Assembly (NCBI GenBank): GCA_026129905.1
Contig: JAHCHE010000014.1
Coordinates: 62,001-126,000 of the forward strand
Length of the DNA: 64,000 nucleotides
Direction of reading: 5' to 3'
DNA from: Bryobacteraceae bacterium
Lineage (GTDB): Bacteria; Acidobacteriota; Terriglobia; Bryobacterales; Bryobacteraceae
Below the pieces are notes generated by a model that was not told the DNA's origin, ran no database searches, and was given only the letters and a program-made list of their open reading frames with translations. This document shows positions 1 to 8,221 of this stretch, one piece after another (position 1 is the first letter of the stretch; each line of letters begins with the position of its first letter). Both the position numbers and the translations under genes were made by a program.

Positions 1-775
1 ACCGTCCCGCGAACTGGCGGTGGTTGTCGAAGTATCGCCGGTCCTCCCGGCCCAGCGCCTCGAGCCGTTTCGCCGTGAGCGTTCGCCCAAGCTTGGCCGC
101 GTTCGCCCGGTTCATCTCCGACGGCGATTTTTCGACATACGAATCCGGTATTTCGAACAACTTCGGGTCGGGGGCGCCAATCCGCACCGAGACGGCATAC
201 AGTTCGAAGCGTCCGGTGATCTGGCCCGTATCGGCGTCGCGCCGCTCCTCGGTCATCTTGAGCGTCGCGCAGCGGAGGTCCGGCGCTTGCCAGACCTTGT
301 TCAGGTACGGACCCTCCTCGGTCTGGATCACAACAGTTCTGTACCCCAGAATCGTCTCTTCCCCTCGGAGTACGGGCTTGACCGACGCCGCAAGGCGTGC
401 GAATCCGCACTGGGGATCGGGATCTGCGGGCTGAATCGCCGGGGCTGGCGGGGCGTACCAGGTGGTGGTCGCCTGCAGCGCGTCGTCGACCGTTACCTTC
501 TTCCGTTGCGGGACCAGCGTCACTTGGCGAACGCCGTAGTGCCTGGAGTCTCCGGCATCGGAGGCATCCGCGGTTATCCGCGAACCGTCCGCCCTTCGCG
601 CCTCCACAACCAGCCGTTCCAGGGCGACGTTCGCCGTGTCAGCCGACTTCTCGGCTCTAACGATCGTGAACTCGTCCGGCGCTGTGCCCGGCGAATTGTC
701 GCCTGCTAACACGGAAATTCCGCACATCATGATGGCGGCCGCCACGATGCACCGTCCGCCCTTTGTTTGTTTCAT
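1..775 (-). CDS. secreted protein of unknown function, 3' end outside window
   Basis: An open frame runs from an ATG at 775 to the window edge without a stop, giving at least 258 residues. The N-terminus (MKQTKGGRC, then a short hydrophobic run ending near VLAG) looks like a Sec signal peptide, so the product is probably exported. The body contains an alternating pattern ending in 'FEIPDSYVEKSP'. The same overall plan occurs in the protein at 3142-3795: signal, 'R.ADGSR' or 'R.EAGDSQGR', a central Cys, and a terminal 'F.IP..' segment. The two look like diverged members of one family flanking the glycosidase-like gene. No function is recognised. The reading frame is well supported because the three + strand frames opposite it give only shadow proteins. 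Confidence 0.7.
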   Translation of the reverse strand, partial: MKQTKGGRCIVAAAIMMCGISVLAGDNSPGTAPDEFTIVRAEKSADTANVALERLVVEARRADGSRITADASDAGDSRHYGVRQVTLVPQRKKVTVDDALQATTTWYAPPAPAIQPADPDPQCGFARLAASVKPVLRGEETILGYRTVVIQTEEGPYLNKVWQAPDLRCATLKMTEERRDADTGQITGRFELYAVSVRIGAPDPKLFEIPDSYVEKSPSEMNRANAAKLGRTLTAKRLEALGREDRRYFDNHRQFAGR

Positions 776-1083
776 GTTCCTCCTCCGCTTTCCGGTCATT
801 TCTGGCGCCAGGGAGCCCATGCCGATATGGCCGAACCAGGCCGAACCAGCCGCCTAACGCACAGAATACGTCAATTTCCCCGCTTATCTTAACATGCAAT
901 GCGTTGAATGCACCAATATGTTTGTACACCAATCAGTTTAATCTTTACCTTTACGTAGCAATATGGTTTTTGTCTTACTGGCGGGCTTTGGATCCGGCTC
1001 GTCGGAGGGGCGATAGTCCATCCTGGCCCGATCGCGCGGGCTGCCCGGATAACCACCGCGGCGTTTTCTGTTATGTTCCCACT
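776..1083. other. divergent intergenic region with AT-rich island
   Basis: This roughly 308-base gap separates two divergently transcribed genes. Its middle part (about 865-985) is visibly richer in A and T than its surroundings, which is where promoters for both directions would be expected. A short direct repeat, 'gccgaacca' twice in a row, lies at about 831-847. I could not assign a convincing -35/-10 pair or an RNA gene. Confidence 0.4.
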
Positions 1084-3138
1084 ATGGCCAACATTCGATT
1101 CATCCTCCTGGTCCTTTGCGCCGCAAGCTGCTGCATCGCCCAGCCGGACCGCATTCCGAAGGCGAAATGGCTGCGCGACGGGATAATCAACGCCGGCGGT
1201 TCTCATGAGCCGCACCTGTTCATCGTGCGCCGCGGAGGCTACCGGCTGGACGCGCGGGCGCACTACGAGCGCGCGCAGAGCGAAGAGACGATCCGTAGGC
1301 TGAAGGAGCAGGGCGTCGAGGTCTTTCATACCCACCTCTATAAGGGCTTCGGCATGGCCGCCGAAAAGCCCGAGATGGAGGACGCGGTCCGCGCGGCCGC
1401 CATCGCCCATCGCTACGGCCTCAAAGTGGATTCCTACATCCAGTGGAACACCATGATGTACGAGACGTTCTTCGCCGAGGAGCCGAAGGCGAAGAACTGG
1501 ATCCAGCGCGACGCGCAGGGGCAGCCCATCATGCTCACCTATGGATACCAGCAGTCGTACCGTTTCCGGCCCTGCTTTTCCAATCAGGAATATCTGGATT
1601 ATCTGAAGCGCATCGTCCGGTTCGCGATGGAACAGGTGAAAACCGACTTTATCCATTTCGACAATTTCGATCTGAATCCGGAACCGGAGAGCTGCCATTG
1701 CGACTGGTGCGTGCGAGGATTCCGCAACCATTTACGGAAGAAATACCCGCCCGAGAGGCGGAAGGAGCGGTTCGGCTTCGAGAACGTCGATCATGTCAGT
1801 CCGCCGCGCTGGAACATGCACCACCCGCCGTCGAGAATGGACATCATCTTCGACCCCGCCATCCAGGAGTGGATCGACTACCGCTGCCAGTCGATGACGG
1901 ACGCGCTGGCGCAGATGGCGCTGTACGCGCGCTCGTTCAACCCCGACGTGGCCATCGAGATCAACCCGCACGGCATCAACGGAGGCAATCGCGCCTGGGA
2001 GCGCGGAATCGACCACGCGCGCCTGCTGAAGTTCACCGACGCGTTCTGGACCGAAGTGGAGGGCGATCCGCGGATGAACGACGACGGCAGCATGCCTTCG
2101 CGAATCCGAAGCTACAAGATGGCCCGGACATACGACAACATTCTCCTGACCTATACGGGACATCCGCTGAGCATCGGCGAATCGCTAGCCTTCAACCAGA
2201 CGATCGGCTTCGCCGGCTCAGACCCGCTCGACCCGGAAACGCGGCGCCACATCGATTTCTATCGCAAACACAGGGACCTCTACGCCGGCGCGCGCGACGA
2301 CGCCACGGTGGCGCTGCTGCGCTCCTACCCTTCCATCGCGTATCACCATTCCAACGCGCAACTGAGCGCCATCCTCGCCGAGCAGGCGCTGATCGAAGCG
2401 AAAATACCGTTCGTCCTGATCTTCGACGAGCACCTCGCCGATCTGGCGAAACACAAAACACTGGTCCTGCCCGACTCTGAATGCCTTTCCGACAAGCAAC
2501 TGGAAGCCATCCGGGCGTTTGTTGCGCGAGGAGGCGGGCTGGTGGCGACAGGACTCACCGGGCTCTACGACGAGTGGCGCAGGCTGCGCCCGAAACCCGG
2601 TCTCGCTGGCCTGATCGACGAGCAGCCGAGCGTAAGAGCCTACGAGGAACGGGTGGCCCGCGTCGATGCCGCCGGCCGCGAGGCTCGCAAGGAGTATGAA
2701 AACGGACGGGTCGCGTACTTCTCGCAAGTGGAGCCGGACCCGCCCCGCCCGCGGCTCGGCCCCTACTTTGAAGTCACCCAGGACCTGTGGAGAAGGCCGG
2801 TGAACTGGCAGGAGATCGCCGACGCCGTGCGCTGGGCCGCGCGCGACGCACTGCCCGTGCGCGTCAGCGGGCCGCCGCACCTGGTGATGAACCTGACTGC
2901 CCAGCCGGAACGAAAGCGGGTAATGACGCACCTGCTGAACTACCGCGCCCGCGCCAACGAGCCCGTCAACGATGTCGAGGTCATGCTGCGATTACCGGAA
3001 GCTTCCTCCGTGCGCGCGACCCTAATTTCCCCCGGCCGCGAAGGCGAACAGTCGCTCACCGCCGTCAAGGAGAACGACGAGTGGAGGATCGCCGTGCCTC
3101 CGGTGGAAGCCTACGCGATCGTCGTCGCGAATTATTAA
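1084..3138 (+). CDS. secreted glycoside-hydrolase-like protein (GHL6 / beta-galactosidase-trimerisation type)
   Basis: I place the start at 1084 because it is followed by a clear signal peptide (MANIRFILLVLCAASCCIAQ); the open frame extends further upstream without one. The 684-residue product resembles the hypothetical glycosyl hydrolase GHL6 group. It has a barrel-like N-terminal half with 'HTHLYKGFG', 'DFIHFDNFDLNPEPESCHC' and 'CDWCVRGF'. A flavodoxin-like middle segment ('LVLPDSECLSDKQLEAIRAF', 'ARGGGLVATG') resembles the beta-galactosidase trimerisation domain. A C-terminal beta domain ends near 'VEAYAIVV'. The likely role is exported or periplasmic glycan processing, but the substrate cannot be told from sequence. 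The next gene is convergent and begins only three bases after the stop. Confidence 0.75.
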   Translation: MANIRFILLVLCAASCCIAQPDRIPKAKWLRDGIINAGGSHEPHLFIVRRGGYRLDARAHYERAQSEETIRRLKEQGVEVFHTHLYKGFGMAAEKPEMEDAVRAAAIAHRYGLKVDSYIQWNTMMYETFFAEEPKAKNWIQRDAQGQPIMLTYGYQQSYRFRPCFSNQEYLDYLKRIVRFAMEQVKTDFIHFDNFDLNPEPESCHCDWCVRGFRNHLRKKYPPERRKERFGFENVDHVSPPRWNMHHPPSRMDIIFDPAIQEWIDYRCQSMTDALAQMALYARSFNPDVAIEINPHGINGGNRAWERGIDHARLLKFTDAFWTEVEGDPRMNDDGSMPSRIRSYKMARTYDNILLTYTGHPLSIGESLAFNQTIGFAGSDPLDPETRRHIDFYRKHRDLYAGARDDATVALLRSYPSIAYHHSNAQLSAILAEQALIEAKIPFVLIFDEHLADLAKHKTLVLPDSECLSDKQLEAIRAFVARGGGLVATGLTGLYDEWRRLRPKPGLAGLIDEQPSVRAYEERVARVDAAGREARKEYENGRVAYFSQVEPDPPRPRLGPYFEVTQDLWRRPVNWQEIADAVRWAARDALPVRVSGPPHLVMNLTAQPERKRVMTHLLNYRARANEPVNDVEVMLRLPEASSVRATLISPGREGEQSLTAVKENDEWRIAVPPVEAYAIVVANY

Positions 3139-3141
3139 CGA

Positions 3142-3795
3142 TCAATTCTGAGAAGCCGGCGTGCCCGGACTACCCGCGACGAGCCGGAAATCTTCTGGAA
3201 TCCGGAACCATTCGGCCGGAGGCTCCGTGTCGAGCTGCACATTTTCGAGCACCGTCACCATGCGCAGGTTCTCGCCCCCGATCTTTGCCCTCACCTCATC
3301 GTGTACCAGCAGGTTTCCCAACGCAACGGACACGCACGACGTTCCCACGACCTCGCTTCCGCCGTCTGGCCTGACCTCCCTCACTGGGCCCTTCAGGCAA
3401 CGAATCCCAAGGATCTCGACTTCCTCCATCTCCGCGTTGGCGAGGCTCGGTCCGGAATCTGTTGAGTCCAGGCGGGTGAAGTAAGCGAGCTTCTGCAGTC
3501 GATTCACCTGGTACGATCGTCCGGCGACAACGTCGCGGATCCAGTCGTAGCGGAAACGCTCCGGCAGGTTCGGGGACGCCGACGTATATCTGCGCCCCTG
3601 GCTATCGCCGGCCTCGGTTCGCCGGATGATGTCTTTGACCACCTCCGGCTTGCCCGGCTCAGCGGCGTAGATCGTCAGTTTCGAAACCGCGACGTAAGGG
3701 CGCTGGCGCGGGGTCGCGGGTTGCGAGCGCAGTGCGAACAACGCGAAAAAGGCAGAGCAGCACAGAACTGTCAGGCCTGTATACCGATATCTCAT
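3142..3795 (-). CDS. secreted protein of unknown function, relative of the gene at 1-775
   Basis: The start at 3795 is favoured over an upstream in-frame ATG at 3816 because AGGAGG lies at proper spacing before it (about 3803-3808). The 217-residue product opens with MRYRYTGL and a hydrophobic stretch ending around 'FALRSQPA', a probable signal peptide. The mature part has 'EAGDSQGRRYTSASPN', a cysteine in 'LGIRCLKGP', another in 'VGTSCVSVALGN', and ends with 'AEWFRIPEDFRLV'. This layout matches the partial gene at the window start. No catalytic motif is visible and no function is proposed. It converges on the glycosidase-like gene. Confidence 0.7.
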   Translation of the reverse strand: MRYRYTGLTVLCCSAFFALFALRSQPATPRQRPYVAVSKLTIYAAEPGKPEVVKDIIRRTEAGDSQGRRYTSASPNLPERFRYDWIRDVVAGRSYQVNRLQKLAYFTRLDSTDSGPSLANAEMEEVEILGIRCLKGPVREVRPDGGSEVVGTSCVSVALGNLLVHDEVRAKIGGENLRMVTVLENVQLDTEPPAEWFRIPEDFRLVAGSPGTPASQN

Positions 3796-4196
3796 GACAT
3801 CAACCCTCCTAATCATTGACTTAGACGCTAGCGGCCGCGAGGCGTCCAGATTCCGGCCGTGCTGCGATCACCCTCCGCAACGGCTACGATCACCGCCACG
3901 AGGTCTGATCTGGTTGTGCGCCGTTTGGCTCACGCATCACGCCCCCCGAACACTGCCTCGGCGCCCTGGCCGCGATTGCCCGGGTTGCTTCACGACCGAC
4001 CTGCTACCCGCCGCGCTGTCACTGAATCAACGGCAGCGGCTCCACACTGAGTGTGGCGCCAGTCGCGCGAAATGTCAATAAATTATCAACACAGATGAAA
4101 TGAATCGCAGTTATTAAGAACAAATCTGTACCTGTTAGTAGGTGATACGCTCCTAACGTATTTGATTGCGCGCAAGATCTCGGCCGTCCGGCGGCG
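3796..4196. other. non-coding gap, AT-rich toward its right end
   Basis: About 400 bases lie here without a supportable gene. The right part (about 4070-4160) is markedly AT-rich compared with the rest of the window and includes the imperfect palindrome 'ccacactgagtgtgg' near 4038-4052. It lies upstream of the gene that starts at 3795 and downstream of the glycosyltransferase at 4197-5315. The AT-rich part may therefore hold a promoter for the former, but no clean promoter or terminator was identified. Confidence 0.35.
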
Positions 4197-5315
4197 TCAT
4201 TCGATTCTCCCGGCCACTTTGCGGAAGAACGCCACCGATTGCGCCGCGCACGCCGGCCAGCGGAACCTGCTTGCCTGTTGCCGCGATTTCTGCCGCAGCA
4301 GGGCGTGGAGCGCCGAATCGGAAAGCAGGCGGTCCAGCGCCGCGGTCATTGCGCGCACGCTCCGCGGCTCGACCAGGAATCCGGCGTCGCCCGCCACTTC
4401 CGGCAGCGACGAAAGATTCGAGACCACCACCGGGGTTCCGCAGGCCAGTGCTTGCGCGACGGGAAACCCGAAGCCTTCGTAAAACGACGGGTAGGCGAAG
4501 ACAGCCGCGCCCGCGGTGAGGCCGGGCAGGCGCCCTTCCGGAACATAGCCCAGGTAGCGGATTCCCGGAATGCCGGATGCAAGCCGGTCGAGAGTCGGTC
4601 CCGCCGACCAGCCTGGCGGACCCGCGATGACGAGTTCGACGTCGCGCCGGACCGAGGGCGTAAGGCCAAAGTAGGCATCCAGAAGGCCGTCGATGTTCTT
4701 TCTCGGCTCGATCGCGCCGATGAAAAGGATGTATGGACGTTTCAGGTTGTACAACTCGCGAATGCGATCGGCTTCCACCGCGCCGGCTTCGAAATACGGT
4801 TCGGCCACGCCGGGATAGATCACTTCGATCCGGTCCGGGTCCAGGTCCAGCAACCGGACGGCGTCGGACCGGGTGCTTTCCGAGACCGCGATCAGCCCGG
4901 CCGCGCGCGAGAGCGTCTTCCGCGCAAAGCTCTTGTCGGCGCGAACGTTGGCGTCGGTGTGCACTTCCGGCATCAGCCAGCAGGTCAGGTCGTGGATGGT
5001 GGCCGTCAGACGGGCCGACCGCGGAGGGTTGCGAACCTGGTTGGTAAGGTGGACGACGTCGGCGCCGGAAGCGATCCAGTCGATGGCAGGGTTGCCCGGA
5101 ACATTGACGAAATACAATAGTCCCAGCCGCGGCCACGTGGCGGCGCCGGAGATCACCGAAGCTTCGTGGTCCAGCGCGCCGAATCCCTTCAGGTAGGGGA
5201 ACAGCCGGATCTCGGCCCCGCCCGCCTCGTTCAGCGCCCGGACCCAGTGATAGATGTAGTTCTTGACTCCCGCGCTGCGGAGCAGCAGCGGCGTCGCGTC
5301 GATGAGAATGCGCAT
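4197..5315 (-). CDS. GT4-family glycosyltransferase
   Basis: The 372-residue protein has the GT-B fold of family 4 glycosyltransferases. The N-terminal Rossmann domain starts 'MRILIDATPLLLRSAGVKNY'. A hinge region carries 'ILFIGAIEPRKNIDGLLDAY', the usual donor-domain entry. The C-terminal domain has 'FYEGFGFPVAQALACGTPVV' followed by 'SNLSSLPEVAGDAGFLVEP', the nucleotide-sugar binding E-x7-E region. It should transfer a sugar from a nucleotide donor at the cytoplasmic side, probably in surface polysaccharide or glycolipid synthesis. Donor and acceptor are unknown. It is divergent from the fmdB-like gene, with only about 40 bases between the starts. Confidence 0.88.
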   Translation of the reverse strand: MRILIDATPLLLRSAGVKNYIYHWVRALNEAGGAEIRLFPYLKGFGALDHEASVISGAATWPRLGLLYFVNVPGNPAIDWIASGADVVHLTNQVRNPPRSARLTATIHDLTCWLMPEVHTDANVRADKSFARKTLSRAAGLIAVSESTRSDAVRLLDLDPDRIEVIYPGVAEPYFEAGAVEADRIRELYNLKRPYILFIGAIEPRKNIDGLLDAYFGLTPSVRRDVELVIAGPPGWSAGPTLDRLASGIPGIRYLGYVPEGRLPGLTAGAAVFAYPSFYEGFGFPVAQALACGTPVVVSNLSSLPEVAGDAGFLVEPRSVRAMTAALDRLLSDSALHALLRQKSRQQASRFRWPACAAQSVAFFRKVAGRIE

Positions 5316-5356
5316 GCGGAGCTTGCTACAATTGTAAGGAATACCCGCGACATCCT

Positions 5357-5590
5357 ATGCCGATTTACGAGTATAAATGCGAACACTGCGGCGCCGGCTT
5401 CGAGAAGCTGATGCGCTCCTCCGAGGCCGCCGCGCCGGCCTGTCCCGAGTGCGGGCACGAACGCGCCCAAAAGCAGTTGTCCACCTTTGCCGCTCACGCC
5501 GCTTCTCCGTCGCGCGGCGCCGCTCCCGCGCCGATGGGCGGCTGCGGCAAGGGCATGTGCCCCCACCCCGATCTCTGCGGCCTGAATTAG
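5357..5590 (+). CDS. FmdB-family zinc-ribbon protein
   Basis: This 77-residue protein begins 'MPIYEYKCEHCGAGFEKL', the hallmark of the FmdB regulatory family, with a second pair in 'ACPECGHER'. Four cysteines form a zinc ribbon in the first 35 residues. The family is named for a putative regulator near formamidase/amidase genes, but its general role is unsettled. Here the tail is unusual in carrying three more cysteines ('GGCGKGMCPHPDLC'), which could bind another metal. It is followed by a convergent gene. Confidence 0.88.
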   Translation: MPIYEYKCEHCGAGFEKLMRSSEAAAPACPECGHERAQKQLSTFAAHAASPSRGAAPAPMGGCGKGMCPHPDLCGLN

Positions 5591-5624
5591 CGGCGGCGCG
5601 CCTCGAAAGCCGTTCCACGGCCCC

Positions 5625-6875
5625 TCACTCTACCCACGCATCCACGCTCCACTCGCCGAAGCGCAGCGTAACCTGTGTCAGGTCGGCGCGTTCCGGACAA
5701 CTCGCCAGCGCGCTCTCCGTGAGATAGATTCGATCGTATTCTCCCTTGTCCTGGGCCAGCTTGGATGCCAGGTTGACCGGCATCCCGGCGACATCCGCCA
5801 GGCCGCCGCCAAGCTCGAACATAAGCACATCGCCCACGTCCACCCCGATCCGGCTGCGGATGCCCCGGTCGAGAAACGCCTCCCGAAAACGCCGCGCGAA
5901 CACGACAGCGGGGTAGCACTCGCCAAACGTGAAGATGCCAAGCGGCCCGGCGATCTTGACAACCGAACCGCCGGAGTCGCGCAGCAATTGATCCGCCAGC
6001 CGCGCCATCGCGGCCGATAACGCGAGTTCATTCAGGACCTCGATCTCCGCGACCTCGCTTTCCTCGCGCTCGCGTTCGATCAGCACCACCGCGCGGGAAC
6101 GGCAATACCGCCGGCGCATCTCCTCGCACCGCTCGCGGTCGATGCGGCCCGCATAGCAGTCTTTCAAGTCGGCGTAGAAGTCCTGTGAATAGGGAATGGG
6201 ATAGTTCCAGTCCTCGGGCTCGAGGTGGTCCACGCGCGGGCCGTCCGCCACCCGATGCGCCGCGCCCGCCGATTCCGGAAGCCCTTCCCGGACGCACAAC
6301 TGGAATCGGTGATCCGGGCCAAGCAGCGCGGCGAACTCCGGCGTCGCCAGGATCTCGCCGGGACCTGCATGTTCTTCCGCCAGGTTCTCCACGCGGTCCG
6401 CGTCGGCGCCGTACAGCCCGCCGCCGAGCAGAAAGAAGCTGCCCGAGTGAACCGCGGCGCCAACCCGCACTTCACAGGTCGCGTCGATGTCGTCCACCAT
6501 CGCCAGCAACATCGACAGCACGGCGCCGGCGGGAACCGCGGCCGGATAGAACATCTGCGTGTTGTCGGCGGCCCAGACGCCAACCGCCGCGCCGCCGGCG
6601 GCGGTCCCCCAGGCGTGCACCAGTTCCTTGGGCCGGTTGATCAGCGCGAGGATCTCGATCAGCCCCCGGGTCCGAGTCAGGGTGGTGAGGCCGACGGAAT
6701 CGGTGGAGACTACCGTGCATTCCACGCGCGTCGGATCGAGGAGCGCTCGCGCCGTCTCGACGGACTGGTCGCTGTGCGCCCACCGGTCGATCAGGCCCAG
6801 CGGCAGCGAACGAACGATGTCCTGCGATAAGTCGAAGAACCCGGCAGGAAAACGGTCGGCTGAAAACTTCGTCAT
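5625..6875 (-). CDS. tandem, degenerate class III cyclase-fold protein
   Basis: The start at 6875 (MTKFSADRF) is chosen because AAGGA precedes it at good spacing; the open frame continues 22 codons upstream. The 416-residue protein carries two regions that resemble class III nucleotide cyclase domains. The first (about residues 50-195) has 'VVSTDSVGLTTL' in place of the F-A-D-I-V-G-F metal loop, then 'VRVGAAVHSGSF' and 'GPGEILATPEF'. The second (about 275-400) has 'VVKIAGPLGIFTFG', 'SRIGVDVGDVLMFELGGG' and 'VNLASKLA'. In both, the second metal aspartate (normally G-D-G) is replaced (GG and GP). The protein is therefore probably a non-catalytic, sensor-like relative. This is an inference from motif comparison. 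Confidence 0.6.
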   Translation of the reverse strand: MTKFSADRFPAGFFDLSQDIVRSLPLGLIDRWAHSDQSVETARALLDPTRVECTVVSTDSVGLTTLTRTRGLIEILALINRPKELVHAWGTAAGGAAVGVWAADNTQMFYPAAVPAGAVLSMLLAMVDDIDATCEVRVGAAVHSGSFFLLGGGLYGADADRVENLAEEHAGPGEILATPEFAALLGPDHRFQLCVREGLPESAGAAHRVADGPRVDHLEPEDWNYPIPYSQDFYADLKDCYAGRIDRERCEEMRRRYCRSRAVVLIEREREESEVAEIEVLNELALSAAMARLADQLLRDSGGSVVKIAGPLGIFTFGECYPAVVFARRFREAFLDRGIRSRIGVDVGDVLMFELGGGLADVAGMPVNLASKLAQDKGEYDRIYLTESALASCPERADLTQVTLRFGEWSVDAWVE

Positions 6876-6940
6876 CCCAGAATCCTTGTACGATAGCACG
6901 GGCCGCGCGTGCGAAGATCGTAAGTTCAGGAGGATTGTCA

Positions 6941-7714
6941 TTGTCGGGTTTACGATTGGCGGACAAGGTTGCGATCGTGACGGGAGCGGGCAGCGGCATT
7001 GGCCGCGCTACCGCGCTGATGTTCGCCCGGGAGGGCGCTTGCGTCGTGGCGGCGAGCAACCAGCCGGCCGACCATCCGCCGCTGGAGAGCGACGCGCGCG
7101 GCCTGCCGGGAGAACTGATTACGCTCGAGGCGGACGTCGCCCGCGAGGATGACGCCGCCCGGCTAACGCGCGCGGCCATCGAGCGCTTCGGCCGCCTGGA
7201 CATACTGGTGAACAATGCCGGCATCGTCGTGTTCGGCGCGATCACCGAAACCAGCGCCGAAGAATGGCAACGGCTGATGGACGTCAACCTGAAGGGCGTC
7301 TTCCTCTGTTCGCGTTACGCGGTCCCGGAGATGCTCAAGCGCGGCGCCGGCGCCATCGTCAATGTCAGCTCGATCAACGGCATTCGCGGCAACCACCGGC
7401 TGGCGGCCTACTCGGCGACCAAGGGCGGCATCGTCGCGCTGACGAACGCCATGGCCATCGACTACGCCCCGGCGGGCATCCGGGTGAACTGCGTTTGCCC
7501 GGCCACCATCGAGGACACGGGCCAGGCGGCGCTCGCCGTGGGGCTGGCCGAGAACAAAGAAGAGTGGCGCTCGTACCTGATGGCCAAGCACCCGATGAAC
7601 CGTTTGGGCCGGCCTGACGACGTCGCCTACGCGATCCTGTTTCTGGCCAGTGACGAAGCCGGGTTTATCACCGGCGTTTCCATCCCCATCGACGGCGGCC
7701 GTTCCGTGCGGTAG
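6941..7714 (+). CDS. SDR-family NAD(P)-dependent oxidoreductase
   Basis: Translation most likely starts at the TTG at 6941, which lies six bases after a perfect AGGAGGA (6928-6934); the TTG at 6935 is too close to it. The 257-residue product is a classical short-chain dehydrogenase. It has the cofactor motif 'TGAGSGIG' near the N-terminus, 'NNAG', the serine in 'VNVSSINGIRG', the catalytic 'YSATK', and a C-terminal 'TGVSIPIDGGRSVR'. It should oxidise or reduce an alcohol/ketone with NAD(P), but the substrate is unknown. It is divergent from the cyclase-fold gene (65 bases apart). Its 3' end abuts remnants of a Doc toxin gene. Confidence 0.9.
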   Translation: MSGLRLADKVAIVTGAGSGIGRATALMFAREGACVVAASNQPADHPPLESDARGLPGELITLEADVAREDDAARLTRAAIERFGRLDILVNNAGIVVFGAITETSAEEWQRLMDVNLKGVFLCSRYAVPEMLKRGAGAIVNVSSINGIRGNHRLAAYSATKGGIVALTNAMAIDYAPAGIRVNCVCPATIEDTGQAALAVGLAENKEEWRSYLMAKHPMNRLGRPDDVAYAILFLASDEAGFITGVSIPIDGGRSVR

Positions 7715-7734
7715 CCGCATACCCGCTCTGCGGT

Positions 7735-7820
7735 CTCGCCAGAGCGGACTCCAGAGCGAACCGCGCGATCAGTTTGGCGTGGATCGCCACGACCTCGTCG
7801 ATGTCGGGTATCGCGTCACG
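7735..7820 (-). pseudogene. decayed Doc (death-on-curing) toxin gene
   Basis: On the minus strand a GTG (7820-7818) overlaps the TGA of the small gene at 7816-8001. It begins V-T-R-Y-P, after which one base appears missing. In the next frame the text continues 'DIDEVVAIHAKLIARF' and then jumps to 'ALESALARPQSGY'. Doc toxins normally read like '..YP.lDEVVaIHa.LIarfGG..GvRD.GaLESALArPq'. This is therefore a Doc N-terminus with a frameshift, an internal deletion of the glycine-rich segment, and truncation before the Fic-type HPF..GN motif. The toxin cannot be functional. The partner upstream is intact. It overlaps nothing essential and stops just short of the SDR gene. Confidence 0.6.
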
Positions 7821-8001
7821 AAGCGAGGCGCTGCAATAGTCCGGAATGCTCGGAAATGAACTCGCCGGCGGCCTGCAAATATGGTGAGCGAACACGGTCG
7901 GGGGCCGTCCGTCCTCTCAAGTAGTCGATGAACTTCCTTACCGACTCTTGCTCTTCCGGCGACAACGACCTGACAAGATCAGCGAGGTTTTCACCGCCCA
8001 T
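7816..8001 (-). CDS. small antitoxin-like protein, partner of the decayed Doc
   Basis: I choose the ATG at 8001, giving 61 residues (MGGENLADLVRSLSPEEQ...). The 'L...VRSLSPEEQESVRKFIDYL' pattern is typical of small proteins of the DUF2281-like/antitoxin type that precede PIN or Doc toxins. Its stop codon overlaps a GTG that opens the Doc remnant (GTGA), the coupled arrangement expected of an antitoxin-toxin pair. An in-frame ATG 46 codons upstream exists, but the extra residues are low-complexity and unlikely. The antitoxin role is inferred from size and context. The toxin it would neutralise is broken. Confidence 0.55.
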   Translation of the reverse strand: MGGENLADLVRSLSPEEQESVRKFIDYLRGRTAPDRVRSPYLQAAGEFISEHSGLLQRLAS

Positions 8002-8074
8002 CCCCGCTCTGTACGGTCGCATGTCGGGCCAGCAGCGATCCTTTCGCTTCGAGATGGTCGCGATAGCCCGACCA

Positions 8075-8098
8075 GAGCCGGTTTCCCAACCGGCTTTG
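8075..8098 (+). repeat. dispersed hairpin repeat, copy 1 (AGCCGGTT stem)
   Basis: A 24-base block contains AGCCGGTT, a short loop and AACCGGCT, so it can form an 8-bp stem. The reverse complement of 39206-39229 matches it at 23 of 24 positions, showing a dispersed repeat rather than a chance palindrome. A second, longer-looped palindrome (TGGGCC/GGCCCA) follows directly. It lies between the antitoxin-like gene and the DUF3883 gene. Confidence 0.6.
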
Positions 8099-8221
8099 GG
8101 CCAGCTACGAGCCGGCCCAGATCGCGACAGACCGACCACATGAACCTGTCGCGATGTGTGTTATGAGAAGATCGACGCTGAAGCGACTGTCTTCGCGAGA
8201 AGACAGCGCGCCGAACGCGCG

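Noticed and set aside
763-1083. Upstream extension of the glycosidase-like gene to 763
   Set aside because: The extra 107 residues show no signal or family similarity and would overlap the divergent gene start at 775. The ATG at 1084 gives a signal peptide.
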